Origin: an uncultured Shewanella sp.
GTDB lineage: Bacteria > Pseudomonadota > Gammaproteobacteria > Enterobacterales > Shewanellaceae
Direction of reading: 5' to 3'
Length of the DNA stretch: 64,000 nucleotides
NCBI RefSeq assembly: GCF_947501665.1
Contig: NZ_CANMWS010000005.1
Coordinates: 62,001-126,000 of the forward strand
A model generated the notes under the pieces. That model searched no databases. It was not told where the DNA came from and worked only from the letters and a program-made list of their open reading frames with translations. The position numbers and the translations under genes are program-made. Positions 10,692 to 18,940 of this stretch are shown piece after piece. Position 1 is the first letter of the stretch, and the number at the start of each line of letters is the position of its first letter.

Positions 10692-10737
10692 AAAAAGCAG
10701 TATTGAACCGGATCATTAATGGTCAATACTGTTTTTT
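10692..10737 (+). terminator. Terminator after the large secreted protein gene
   Basis: CAGTATTGA (10698-10706) pairs with TCAATACTG (10723-10731) and is followed by six T. Flanking A and T runs extend the pairing. It begins 8 bases after the stop codon, which implies the inserted gene is not co-transcribed with ynbE-ydbL. Confidence 0.8.
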
Positions 10738-11052
10738 CGCGTCTCACATTTAGGTAAGGCCAAACAAAAAATAGTCATTATGGCTCATACTTCACTCTCA
10801 ATATGGTTTCTCAGTAATAAATGGAAAAATAATATAAAAATCAATTAAATAATTTCACATACATTCGCTTTAATATATAGTATGTACTCACCATTTAACC
10901 TATAGCCTATCATCAGACAACGCAAAGACGATGTTGAACCCATCAAGTCAGTAAATAAAAGTCTATATAACATTTTAATAAATAAGTAAATATGTTTAAA
11001 TTTACTCTACACTACTCATAAAAACATTCACTATATGATGTAAGGAAACGGA
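10738..11052. other. Intergenic stretch upstream of ynbE, probably its promoter
   Basis: An AT-rich region with no reading frame. Because a terminator closes the gene to the left, ynbE and ydbL need a promoter here. Several TATAAT-like hexamers occur between 10960 and 11040, but I cannot single one out. Confidence 0.4.
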
Positions 11053-11253
11053 ATGAACAGCATAGTGTTCACCCACAAAACACTCTTAGGCGTAATGGTG
11101 CTAATAACCGTCAGTGCTTGTACACCAACAGTTCAACTGGCCCCGCCAGATAAACCGATTGTAATTAATCTCAATGTAAAAATTGAACATGAAATCAAAA
11201 TCAAAGTCGATAAAGAGCTGGATCAACTACTCACTAATGATGAATTATTTTAA
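11053..11253 (+). CDS. ynbE: YnbE-family outer-membrane lipoprotein
   Basis: The 66-residue protein has a lipoprotein signal peptide ending in the lipobox VSAC (Cys near residue 24), then a short conserved tail with IVINLNVKIEHEIKIKVDKELDQLL, diagnostic of the YnbE family. In E. coli YnbE is an outer-membrane lipoprotein that forms a multimer and pairs with the C-terminal end of YdbH to complete a lipid-transport bridge. AAGGAAACGG lies just before the ATG. ydbL starts 20 bases after its stop, so these two form an operon. Confidence 0.88.
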   Translation: MNSIVFTHKTLLGVMVLITVSACTPTVQLAPPDKPIVINLNVKIEHEIKIKVDKELDQLLTNDELF

Positions 11254-11272
11254 GCTGACTAATGGAGCCTTC

Positions 11273-11593
11273 ATGAAAACTCAAATACTGACGCTGTTCA
11301 CCGTTTTACTGTTTTGCCTAAATGCATATGCAATCTCTTTGCAAGAGGCCAAAATGCAAGGCAAAGTAGGTGAACAACAAAATGGCTACCTTGGCATTGT
11401 CAAAGCCAGTCCTGAAGTAAATACATTAACCAAAAGAGTAAACGATGCACGCCGTAACTCTTATCAAAAAATAGCAAAACAGAACGGCATTCCTCTTAGT
11501 GAAGTGGCGAACCTTGCCGCTAAAAAAGCCATTGCAGCCACTAAAACAGGCCAATTTTATCAAAACAAAAACGGTCAATGGATCAGGAAATAA
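11273..11593 (+). CDS. ydbL: YdbL-family periplasmic protein (DUF1318)
   Basis: The chosen start gives a 106-residue protein with a Sec signal peptide (KTQILTLFTVLLFCLNAYA) and a mature part beginning ISLQEAKMQGKVGEQQNGYL, the DUF1318 signature. An in-frame ATG 90 bases upstream lies inside ynbE and would bury the signal peptide, so I rejected it; GGAG lies 6 bases before the chosen ATG. In E. coli YdbL modulates the YdbH-YnbE interaction. The gene follows ynbE directly. Confidence 0.88.
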   Translation: MKTQILTLFTVLLFCLNAYAISLQEAKMQGKVGEQQNGYLGIVKASPEVNTLTKRVNDARRNSYQKIAKQNGIPLSEVANLAAKKAIAATKTGQFYQNKNGQWIRK

Positions 11594-11668
11594 TCCCCTC
11601 TAACAAGTAATAGTGCTCATTTTTTATTACTCGCCTTTTATTGATAAACCAACGCTTATATGCCCCCC

Positions 11669-11697
11669 ATGCGCTTTATTCCATTAAAGCGCATTTT
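11669..11697 (+). terminator. Terminator of ynbE-ydbL
   Basis: ATGCGCTTTA (11669-11678) and TAAAGCGCAT (11685-11694) form a perfect 10-bp stem with a 6-base loop, followed by TTT. It lies between the converging ydbL and DUF2919 genes. The T run is short, so its strength is uncertain. Confidence 0.65.
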
Positions 11698-11707
11698 CCC
11701 CATAGGG

Positions 11708-12178
11708 TTATAACGAGCTCACTTTCCAATCTGATAAATACAAAGATAAACGTTTTGACTTGAATAAATAGATCACACTCCAAAACAACAATAATGCATC
11801 TAATCCCATACTCCAACTGTATAGGTAATGAGTAGTCATTACCCTTGCGATCAGTAAGCCCCCATCCAATAATAACAAGCCAAATAATAGACTTCTTATT
11901 TGACCAAAGGGTATTCGAAGCCATTCAGGGCTGCGTTTACGCTCTGCAATAACAAAAATATAAATCAGAACGGCACCTAACCCCGCCATTAACGACATGA
12001 TAAAGTCAGCTTTATGGGGATAAAATAAACTAACCAACCCCGCTCTATCACTGGATTGTGTTAATGAAGCAACCCAAATACACCAGCCTCGAGCAAGAAA
12101 AATCAACATTCCATACAAATAAATCGGCGGTTTTACCTGCCCTTTCTCATCAAGCCAGCGAATATGACTAAAGTTCAA
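11708..12178 (-). CDS. DUF2919 family inner-membrane protein (YfeZ-like)
   Basis: The 156-residue protein begins with the conserved hydrophilic VKPPIYLYGMLIFLARGW segment of the DUF2919/YfeZ family and has four predicted membrane helices. Its function is unknown in all members I know of. It is a single gene converging on ydbL. The start at 12178 is the first ATG of the frame and is preceded by GGGAAGG. Confidence 0.75.
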   Translation of the reverse strand: MNFSHIRWLDEKGQVKPPIYLYGMLIFLARGWCIWVASLTQSSDRAGLVSLFYPHKADFIMSLMAGLGAVLIYIFVIAERKRSPEWLRIPFGQIRSLLFGLLLLDGGLLIARVMTTHYLYSWSMGLDALLLFWSVIYLFKSKRLSLYLSDWKVSSL

Positions 12179-12307
12179 ATGACCACCTTCCCTCTACCGC
12201 TTATCACTACACCTTAAATACCCCAATGCGAGACAAAGCGTTTATGCTTATTTGTATAGAGAGATGGTGGTTATTTTTGTCATTTCAATCCTCGCCACAA
12301 AGTTATA

Positions 12308-12433
12308 GCTAAATCAATATAAAATGAGAGTCTCAGCGCGAGCAGTTGAGCGACAATTCAAGGCGCATGCATGATGGAATGTGGGTACCTGTCAAGATCA
12401 TGCAACAAAGAGAGTCACTCATATTGATTTAGC
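12308..12433. repeat. 126-bp inverted-repeat element (MITE-like)
   Basis: The element is bounded by perfect 13-bp terminal inverted repeats, GCTAAATCAATAT at 12308-12320 and its complement at 12421-12433. The pairing continues imperfectly inward (GAGAGTCTC against GAGAGTCACTC on plus). It has no coding capacity. The same 13-mer occurs alone at 14053-14065, so it is probably the end of a repeat family in this genome. Confidence 0.6.
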
Positions 12434-12746
12434 GATATGCATTGAAATAAGTGAATGGGATCATCTACACCCCAACCATAAACAAACCAAATTACAAATT
12501 GTTTGAAACAAATTTAAATCAAAAAGAAAACACAACCCCATATAAAGACACAACAAGCCCAGTTTAGAGTTAAAACTCAAAATAAAAATAGCATCAATAC
12601 CATTTAGTTGTTATCAATTGCATTAGAAAAACCTAATACATAAAACAATAAGCCACATTTCCTCAAAGATGATAACTGACAACAATATCAATTCAGGCTG
12701 TTAATAAGCCACATCATTGGCCTGAACTGCAATGGAGAACCATTAT
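12434..12746. other. Intergenic stretch upstream of the hemolysin gene
   Basis: An AT-rich, gene-free region between the inverted-repeat element and the tlh-like gene, presumably holding that gene's promoter. I see no clear operator. Confidence 0.4.
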
Positions 12747-14006
12747 ATGATCCTAAAAAATGCCTTCTATCTCACATTATGCCTACTGCCTTTTTCAAAC
12801 TTTGCCAATGAAAGCACGCTATCTAGCTCACAGATCAGTAAATTACAATCCAAAGAAACCTACACTTATTTACGTTGCTGGTACAGACCAGCCGATAGCC
12901 ATGATGATGTTGCTACTGATTGGGAGTGGGGCTTAAATGATGATGGAAGCTATTATAAAGTCAAGGGTTATTGGTATTCGAGTCTCTCTTGGAAAAATAT
13001 GTTTTACACTCAAACCAGTCAAGACACCTTACTTGAACGCTGCCAAAAAACTTTAGATACCGATTATCAGGCAGCCGATATCACCTTCTTTGCCGCTGAT
13101 ACTCGCTTGTCTTATAATCAAACCATCTGGACCAATGACATTAGCAGCGATAACGACGATAAAAGTCTAGTCAATAAAGTCGTCAGTTTTGGTGACAGTA
13201 TTTCTGATACCGGCAATTTATATAATGCCTCGCAATGGTTATTTCCTAATGATAACTCCTGGTTTTTAGGACATTTTTCTAATGGTTATGTGTGGACAGA
13301 ATATTTAGCGCAACAAATTGGCTTACCTTTATATAATTGGGCCATTAGTGGCGCTGCGGGTGAAGATCAATATGTTATTTTACCAGGTGTGACCGATCAA
13401 ATTAACTCTTACGTGCAATACATGCAACTCGCTGAAAACTACGATCCTAAAGATAGTTTAGTCACCCTTGAATTTGGGCTCAATGATTTTGTTAATTATA
13501 ATCGAAGCGTTGCTGAAGTCAGTGGAGACTTTACTGAAATTATCGAAAAGCTCATTGATAGTGGTATCACCAACATGGTCGTATTAAATTTACCCGATGC
13601 GAGTCATGCACCTCAATTTAAATATTCCAGCGCGACTCAAGCAATTAAAGTAAAAAATAAAATATTTGAATACAATGCATTTATCAAAAATCAAATCGCC
13701 AATTATCAAGCGCAAGGGTATAACTTTGTTTTATATGATACCTACGATTTATTTGAAGATGTTATCGATTCACCACAAAGTTATGGCCTCAATAATGTCA
13801 CTGATTCCTGCTTAGATATTAATCAGAGTGCTTCAAGCGATTATTTACAAACACACCCTTTGCGCTCAGATTGTTCCGTTAATGGTTCTGACAGCTACTT
13901 ATTTTGGGGAGTCACGCACCCAACAACACAAACTCACCATATCATTGCCGAGCAAATTGTTAATAAGGCACTCTCCAGCTTCACTTTTAAAAATCAAACT
14001 AACTAA
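12747..14006 (+). CDS. tlh: Thermolabile hemolysin / lecithin-dependent phospholipase (SGNH family)
   Basis: The 419-residue protein matches the Vibrio thermolabile hemolysin along its whole length, as I recall that sequence. These secreted enzymes have phospholipase A2/lysophospholipase or acyltransferase activity on lecithin. It has a signal peptide (cleavage near FANES), an N-terminal domain with YLRCWYRPADS and ATDWEW, and a GDSL/SGNH domain: VVSFGDSISDTGN (nucleophile Ser151), HFSNGYVW, the Gly of WAISGAAGE, the FGLNDF block, and the C-terminal THPTTQTHH with catalytic His near residue 390. An ATG 15 bases upstream is in frame, but the GGAGAA ribosome-binding site overlaps it and sits 7 bases before the chosen ATG; this also gives the usual family length. 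Confidence 0.93.
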   Translation: MILKNAFYLTLCLLPFSNFANESTLSSSQISKLQSKETYTYLRCWYRPADSHDDVATDWEWGLNDDGSYYKVKGYWYSSLSWKNMFYTQTSQDTLLERCQKTLDTDYQAADITFFAADTRLSYNQTIWTNDISSDNDDKSLVNKVVSFGDSISDTGNLYNASQWLFPNDNSWFLGHFSNGYVWTEYLAQQIGLPLYNWAISGAAGEDQYVILPGVTDQINSYVQYMQLAENYDPKDSLVTLEFGLNDFVNYNRSVAEVSGDFTEIIEKLIDSGITNMVVLNLPDASHAPQFKYSSATQAIKVKNKIFEYNAFIKNQIANYQAQGYNFVLYDTYDLFEDVIDSPQSYGLNNVTDSCLDINQSASSDYLQTHPLRSDCSVNGSDSYLFWGVTHPTTQTHHIIAEQIVNKALSSFTFKNQTN

Positions 14007-14015
14007 TTTTAAAAA

Positions 14016-14043
14016 TACCAATCTGATCTTGATCAGATTGGTA
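14016..14043 (+). terminator. Hairpin terminator after the hemolysin gene
   Basis: TACCAATCTGATC pairs perfectly with GATCAGATTGGTA around a 2-base loop, 10 bases past the stop codon. The T run behind it is poor, so it may act more as an RNA-protecting hairpin than as a strong terminator. Confidence 0.6.
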
Positions 14044-14155
14044 TGACTTATTGCTAAATCAATATATTAACCTGATGTGATGATCTCCTCCCTTGCTATA
14101 GCTTTACAGGTTATATTAGGGGCATTTGTTCTTTCTTTGTTAAATGATGTTCAAA

Positions 14156-14253
14156 TAAACGTGTTTTAATCGCGGCAAGAGAGATGACACCTAGTCATTC
14201 TTCACCTCCTTTCTTAAACAGAGCGGCTCTCAACAAAAAGTAAAACACGTTTA
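14156..14253. repeat. 98-bp inverted-repeat element, copy 1 (MITE-like)
   Basis: It is bounded by perfect 13-bp terminal repeats, TAAACGTGTTTTA (14156-14168) and TAAAACACGTTTA (14241-14253). A second copy, about 80 per cent identical by eye, lies at 46262-46358. Both share the core GCAAGAG, CACCTAG, CATTCT, TCCTTTCTT and CTCAACAAA, and a left flank ATGTTCA. The element is too short to code for protein. The remaining gene-free sequence from 14044 to 14311 holds a solo GCTAAATCAATAT 13-mer at 14053 and nothing else I can name. Confidence 0.75.
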
Positions 14254-14311
14254 ACCTGATCCTACAGACAGCATTTGTGGTGAAGAAATCATCACCAAAG
14301 CTCAATAACCC

Positions 14312-14716
14312 CTAATACATACTTACTTGCCATGAACTGGAGCTGTAATAATCACTATTGCAATCGGGTAAATTCCCAGCGCTTCCAGCTGATGCAATAT
14401 AAGACGGGGTGCCTGATACAGCGTAAATATCTCCACCTATAAGCGTAAACCGAATTGTTCCTCGGCATTCATACTGATAAGAGCCATATTCAAAAATAAT
14501 CATTGCAGAGCTTGTATTTGAATCAACATCAGCATAAACCGTTCCAGAACTTCCAGATCCTATGCTACTTGGAAAAGAACAATCAATTCCAATACAAGAA
14601 AAACTGCCAGTACTGACTCTCTTATCGGTACCATTATAAATACGAATTTGATAATCAGCAGCTTGCACCATAAAAGAAAATAAACCAAACAATAATATTC
14701 CTAAATATTTAAACAT
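14312..14716 (-). CDS. Small secreted protein of unknown function
   Basis: A 134-residue protein with a Sec signal peptide (MFKYLGILLFGLFSFMVQA, cleavage before ADYQI). The mature part is rich in Ser, Gly and Tyr and contains four Cys (SCIGIDC, ECRG, PDCNS), probably forming two disulfide bonds in the periplasm or outside the cell. I recognise no family. It is a single gene opposite to its neighbours, with GGACTTT-like sequence before the ATG. Confidence 0.65.
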   Translation of the reverse strand: MFKYLGILLFGLFSFMVQAADYQIRIYNGTDKRVSTGSFSCIGIDCSFPSSIGSGSSGTVYADVDSNTSSAMIIFEYGSYQYECRGTIRFTLIGGDIYAVSGTPSYIASAGSAGNLPDCNSDYYSSSSWQVSMY

Positions 14717-14917
14717 AATAAAGTCCTTTTATTTATATAAACATTTTCAATTATTTTTCATAACGACGTAGCTTAAAGTCGCGACAACTTTTACAGAAAG
14801 TTTATTATCTTCTAAGATAACAATAATTGAAACCACCTAAAGGTGTACGATAAACAATGGTAATACTGTGATCACGCCAAGCAACGCTTTCTTACCCTTA
14901 AGGAATGAATCCAATAT

Positions 14918-16189
14918 ATGACCAATAGTCCAACTTCTCTTTCCCATAGGCCTTCTACATTACTGGGTTTATCATCTCTCTTTCTCGTTTGGTTATTATC
15001 ACTTTGCTTTTACTTCCACCAATATATGTTTCGCATCATCCCCAGTATTGCTCTACCGGTAATGGATGAAAAAGGCATCGCCCATTTGTCTTCTGTACAA
15101 TATAATATTGCCTTATTTATTTTTTGGATTGCCTTTGTGTGTTTTCAGCCGATTGCAGGCATCATCATTAATCGCTTATATTATCTGTTTACCTTAATGA
15201 GTGTGTTATTATTACATGTTATTGCGATATTACTGTTAGCCCATTCCACTGCATTTTACATCATCTCCTTTTCTTTACTCCTCATGGGGTTTGCCTCAAG
15301 CTTTTCACTGGTATTCAGTTTATTTTTAGCGAAAAAAATCTTTAGTCAACGTTTTTATCCATTGGCTTCAGGGATTATTTTTGGTCTTGGTGGCGCGGCA
15401 GCCATTTTTGCCAGTTTGCTCTTTACCCCTCTTTCTATTCAGTTTGGTCCCATCAATGCGTTAGAGCTCTTTGCCATTATTCCTAGTTTTCTCGTTTTAA
15501 TGATGCTCACACTATTACTCATCAAACTCAAACAAGGTAAAGCCATAATCTACCCGTTAACTCCCCCTCAAGAGCGCTCCATCACCTCGACTACCGATAA
15601 AAATAATAAAAATTTATCAAAGTCATATTTGTATGTATTATTTCATGGACTCCCTATGGTGTCTTTTTATTCATCTTGGTTACTGCCTTTTATGTCCGAT
15701 AAACTGGGGGTCAGCAACCTTTATGCAAAATCATCCACTGCAGCGGTATTTGTTGGTTATATCATAGGTGCACCTTTTGCAGGCTGGTTAACAAACCTCT
15801 TTTACCATTCACGATCAAAATTGCTCACCTATGTCAGTGGCATGGGACTAATCATTAGTTTGTTAGTCATTTATTCTCCGATTGATGGAGCCTTAATCTT
15901 ATTATTATTAAGCTTTCTTGGCATAGTCAGCGGCTTTATCGTCACAGCGGTTTCAATCACAGCAGATCTTGCTCCAACAACGAAACAATCCTATGCATTG
16001 AGTATTAATAGTGTCTGCTCTAATTTAGGCGGTGCACTCGCACTGTTAATGATAGCGGGTTTATTTAAATGGTTCGATATGTCGACGTTCTACCCCGATC
16101 TTAAAGAATTCCATATTATGCTTTTCTTAATCCCCTTCAGTTACAGCATTGCCATGTGTATTGGTTTTTCAATGATCAAAAATGAATAA
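14918..16189 (+). CDS. MFS transporter, 12 membrane helices
   Basis: The 423-residue protein has 12 predicted membrane helices with a hydrophilic central loop near residues 205-235, the major facilitator layout. The first-helix text FHQYMFRIIPSIALPVM resembles the FxYxxxLRVxPS start of a group of proton- or solute-driven MFS carriers common in gammaproteobacteria such as Legionella and Coxiella. The substrate cannot be read. AAGGAA is about 14 bases upstream of the ATG, rather far. The gene stands alone. Confidence 0.8.
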   Translation: MTNSPTSLSHRPSTLLGLSSLFLVWLLSLCFYFHQYMFRIIPSIALPVMDEKGIAHLSSVQYNIALFIFWIAFVCFQPIAGIIINRLYYLFTLMSVLLLHVIAILLLAHSTAFYIISFSLLLMGFASSFSLVFSLFLAKKIFSQRFYPLASGIIFGLGGAAAIFASLLFTPLSIQFGPINALELFAIIPSFLVLMMLTLLLIKLKQGKAIIYPLTPPQERSITSTTDKNNKNLSKSYLYVLFHGLPMVSFYSSWLLPFMSDKLGVSNLYAKSSTAAVFVGYIIGAPFAGWLTNLFYHSRSKLLTYVSGMGLIISLLVIYSPIDGALILLLLSFLGIVSGFIVTAVSITADLAPTTKQSYALSINSVCSNLGGALALLMIAGLFKWFDMSTFYPDLKEFHIMLFLIPFSYSIAMCIGFSMIKNE

Positions 16190-16331
16190 ATCCACCTGAA
16201 AAACTAAAGCTCGGATCCTTCAGTTGGACGGATAAATGAAGATTTAACGCTTAAAAATCAGCATTAAAACTTCGACTGTTAGCAATACGTTTAATCATCA
16301 AAGTCCCATCAGCTAATACTGATACGAACCG

Positions 16332-17693
16332 CTACTCCTGCCCATACACTTTCTCACCCGCGACGTAAGTCGCTACCACATTGCGATCATCTCCAAGCAG
16401 CATTAGCGCAAATAGTTTTTCTTCTAAGGTATTCGTATCTTGATAACGTAATTTTTGAAAATCTGTCGCCGCCCAATCAAGTACCACAAAATCAGCTTCT
16501 TTACGTCTGCTAAAGTTACCAATTTTATCCTCCAGACTCAGGGCTTCTGCGCTCCCTAAAGTGGCTAAATAAAGCCCTTTAAACGCAGACATTTTCTTAG
16601 ATTGCAACTGCATGATCCCATAAGCCTCTCCTAAAGAACGAAGCTGAGAGAAGCTGGTTCCAGCGCCCACATCAGTACCCAGCCCCACTCTTACATGATG
16701 TGCTTCTGCCTCGGCCAATTTAAATAAACCACTGCCCAGAAACATATTGGATGTCGGACAAAAAGAAATCACTGAATCGGTACGCTCAAACTCATCCCAC
16801 TCACTGTCCGTTAAATGAATACTGTGGGCAAAAACAGACTTATCACCGGCTAGACCATAATGTTGATATACATCAAAATAGCCCTCTCTTTCAGGAAAAA
16901 GTTCATTAACCCAAGCAATTTCATTTGTATTTTCAGACAAATGAGTATGCACATAAACATCAGGGTATTCAGATTTTAATCGACCCGCCGCCGTTAATTG
17001 TTCTGGTGTTGAAGTCGGTGCAAAACGCGGCGTAATGGCGTATTGTAAGCGTCCTTTGTTATGCCATTTATCAATTAACATCTTACTTTCTTCATAACTC
17101 GAATCCGCAGTATCGAGTAAATAACTGGGTGCATTTCTATCCATCATGACTTTACCTGCGATGAGGCGCATATTCAGTTTCTCAGTTTCCTCAAATAATG
17201 CATCAACCGATTGCAGGTGTACCGTTCCAAACACTAACGCGCTGGTAGTGCCATTTTTCACCAGTTCATTTAAAAATAGTTTCGAGACTTTTAAAGCATG
17301 TTCTTTATCCTCAAACTTTTTTTCTGTTGGAAAGGTATACGTTTCTAGCCACTCTAATAATTGCTCCCCATATGACGCTATCATTTGTGTTTGTGGATAA
17401 TGCACATGCGTATCAATAAAACCAGGCATGATCAACTTACCACTGTAATCTTCAATACGAGAATAACGTTGAGATTGACGTTGGCGATAAGGCTTAACGT
17501 CGACCACTTTGCCATTTCTCACCACTAACAAGCCATCTTCAATATATTCATAGCTATTTTCCACTTCCGCCGTTTGTGCTGGATCACTTAAAAAATGAAG
17601 AATACTGCCTCTAACACCATAGGTTTCGGCATAAGATTGACCAGCAAATAAAGAGGCAACAAGCAAAGCTGCACATTTGGTACGAAATAACAT
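16332..17693 (-). CDS. guaD: Guanine deaminase with a signal peptide
   Basis: The 453-residue protein is a guanine deaminase, converting guanine to xanthine and ammonia with one zinc ion. Metal and substrate motifs are intact: FIDTHVHYPQ, THLSEN, FAHSIHL, FCPTSN and GLGTDVGAG. Unlike E. coli GuaD, the protein has an N-terminal stretch (MLFRTKCAALLVASLFAGQSYA) with the form of a Sec signal peptide, so it may work in the periplasm. A longer frame starts at a GTG at 17714, but that codon would sit just upstream of the AGGAG that serves the ATG at 17693 (spacing 7), so I chose the ATG. The gene has no purine-pathway neighbours. Confidence 0.92.
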   Translation of the reverse strand: MLFRTKCAALLVASLFAGQSYAETYGVRGSILHFLSDPAQTAEVENSYEYIEDGLLVVRNGKVVDVKPYRQRQSQRYSRIEDYSGKLIMPGFIDTHVHYPQTQMIASYGEQLLEWLETYTFPTEKKFEDKEHALKVSKLFLNELVKNGTTSALVFGTVHLQSVDALFEETEKLNMRLIAGKVMMDRNAPSYLLDTADSSYEESKMLIDKWHNKGRLQYAITPRFAPTSTPEQLTAAGRLKSEYPDVYVHTHLSENTNEIAWVNELFPEREGYFDVYQHYGLAGDKSVFAHSIHLTDSEWDEFERTDSVISFCPTSNMFLGSGLFKLAEAEAHHVRVGLGTDVGAGTSFSQLRSLGEAYGIMQLQSKKMSAFKGLYLATLGSAEALSLEDKIGNFSRRKEADFVVLDWAATDFQKLRYQDTNTLEEKLFALMLLGDDRNVVATYVAGEKVYGQE

Positions 17694-18175
17694 AATCCCA
17701 CTCCTAAAAAACACACAATAACCATCAATACTCGACTTTCTGAAACACCATTATCGCCACAGCTCCTTTTAATTGAGGCAAAATAGAATAAGTCAGATCA
17801 GAAAGCGCGCTAAGGATACATATGTAAAAAATTGTTTAAATAAGACTTTGATATAAATGATCCCGAAGAACTGAAAACGGCGCAATCAAGCCCTATTTCC
17901 ATCTACGAGTGACAAGAATCTGTTGATCATTATCTCCATATTCCTTTCAATCAAAAAACAATTAGATACAAATGTAACAATATAGTTATATTAGAATGAG
18001 TAATGTGATAGCAATCAAATAAATCACCATTCGATCTTTGCTGGCTTAAAAAATAATCTCACTGTCCAATGACAGTATTTATGAGGAAGTCTATTTCCCT
18101 GCTTGCTTAAACATTATTTGACGTTTACCCTTTCAATTAACAGGCAAACTGTGAGCATCTGAGGATCACTATCCA
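17694..18175. other. Intergenic region between guaD and the TerC-family gene
   Basis: Divergent promoter region of about 480 bases. I looked for a yybP-ykoY manganese riboswitch ahead of the TerC-family gene and did not find its conserved core. No small gene is evident. Confidence 0.4.
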
Positions 18176-18922
18176 ATGTATCACCTTTTATCTAGTCCTG
18201 AAGCTTGGGTCGCTTTAGCCACATTAACAGCATTAGAAATAGTACTAGGGATAGATAATATTATTTTTATCGGCATTTTAGTGGGGCGACTGCCTATCCA
18301 TCAACGGAATATTGCTCGTAATATCGGCTTACTACTTGCAATGTGTACACGCCTGTTACTGCTGTTTTCTTTAGCAGCAATCGCATCGTTAACCACACCT
18401 TGGTTCAGCATCTTAGAACATGGTATTTCAGGAAGAGATTTTATTCTTATTGGAGGAGGTATGTTCTTAATGGCGAAATCAACCCATGAAATTCATCATA
18501 GTTTTAACGAACATGGGGAACCCTCCACCACTAAAATAGCCTCAAGTATGGGGTTAGTCTTATTACAAATTGCAGCATTGGATGCCATTTTTTCATTTGA
18601 CTCAGTGCTCACTGCCATTGGACTTGTACAAGAGCTCTCTATTATGGCAACCGCCATTATCCTCACGGTTATTGTCATGTTATTTGCCGCAAAAAGGATT
18701 AATGAGTTCGTGGATGCCAATCCCACACTCAAAATGCTCGCCTTATCTTTTCTCATTTTAATTGGACTCACTCTCATGCTTGAAGGAGTCGATATTCATA
18801 TCCCTAAACCCTATATTTATTTCGCTATGGCTTTTTCTGTTACCGTTGAAATGCTTAATATTCAATTACGCAAAAATAAAGCGAAAAAGCACTCAATGAA
18901 ACCACCAAGCAATAAGAAGTAA
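18176..18922 (+). CDS. TerC-family integral membrane protein (YgdQ-like)
   Basis: The 248-residue protein has seven or so membrane helices and the TerC-family motifs LEIVLGIDNIIFI in helix 1-2 and LDAIFSFDSVLTAIGL in the second half, each with the acidic residues thought to bind or move metal ions. It is closest by eye to E. coli YgdQ. Members of the family have been tied to manganese export and tellurite resistance; the role here is inferred. GAGG lies about 10 bases before the ATG. It converges on the emrA-like gene. Confidence 0.85.
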   Translation: MYHLLSSPEAWVALATLTALEIVLGIDNIIFIGILVGRLPIHQRNIARNIGLLLAMCTRLLLLFSLAAIASLTTPWFSILEHGISGRDFILIGGGMFLMAKSTHEIHHSFNEHGEPSTTKIASSMGLVLLQIAALDAIFSFDSVLTAIGLVQELSIMATAIILTVIVMLFAAKRINEFVDANPTLKMLALSFLILIGLTLMLEGVDIHIPKPYIYFAMAFSVTVEMLNIQLRKNKAKKHSMKPPSNKK

Positions 18923-18940
18923 GCAATAACACCAGAAACT

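Noticed and set aside
12732..12749. ATG at 12732 as the hemolysin start
   Set aside because: The ribosome-binding site overlaps this codon and is well placed for the ATG at 12747, which gives the family's usual length.
17694..17714. GTG at 17714 as the guaD start
   Set aside because: The AGGAG that drives translation lies between this GTG and the ATG at 17693, at ideal distance from the ATG.
18000..18175. A yybP-ykoY riboswitch ahead of the TerC-family gene
   Set aside because: Expected because such switches often control TerC-type genes, but the conserved core is not visible.
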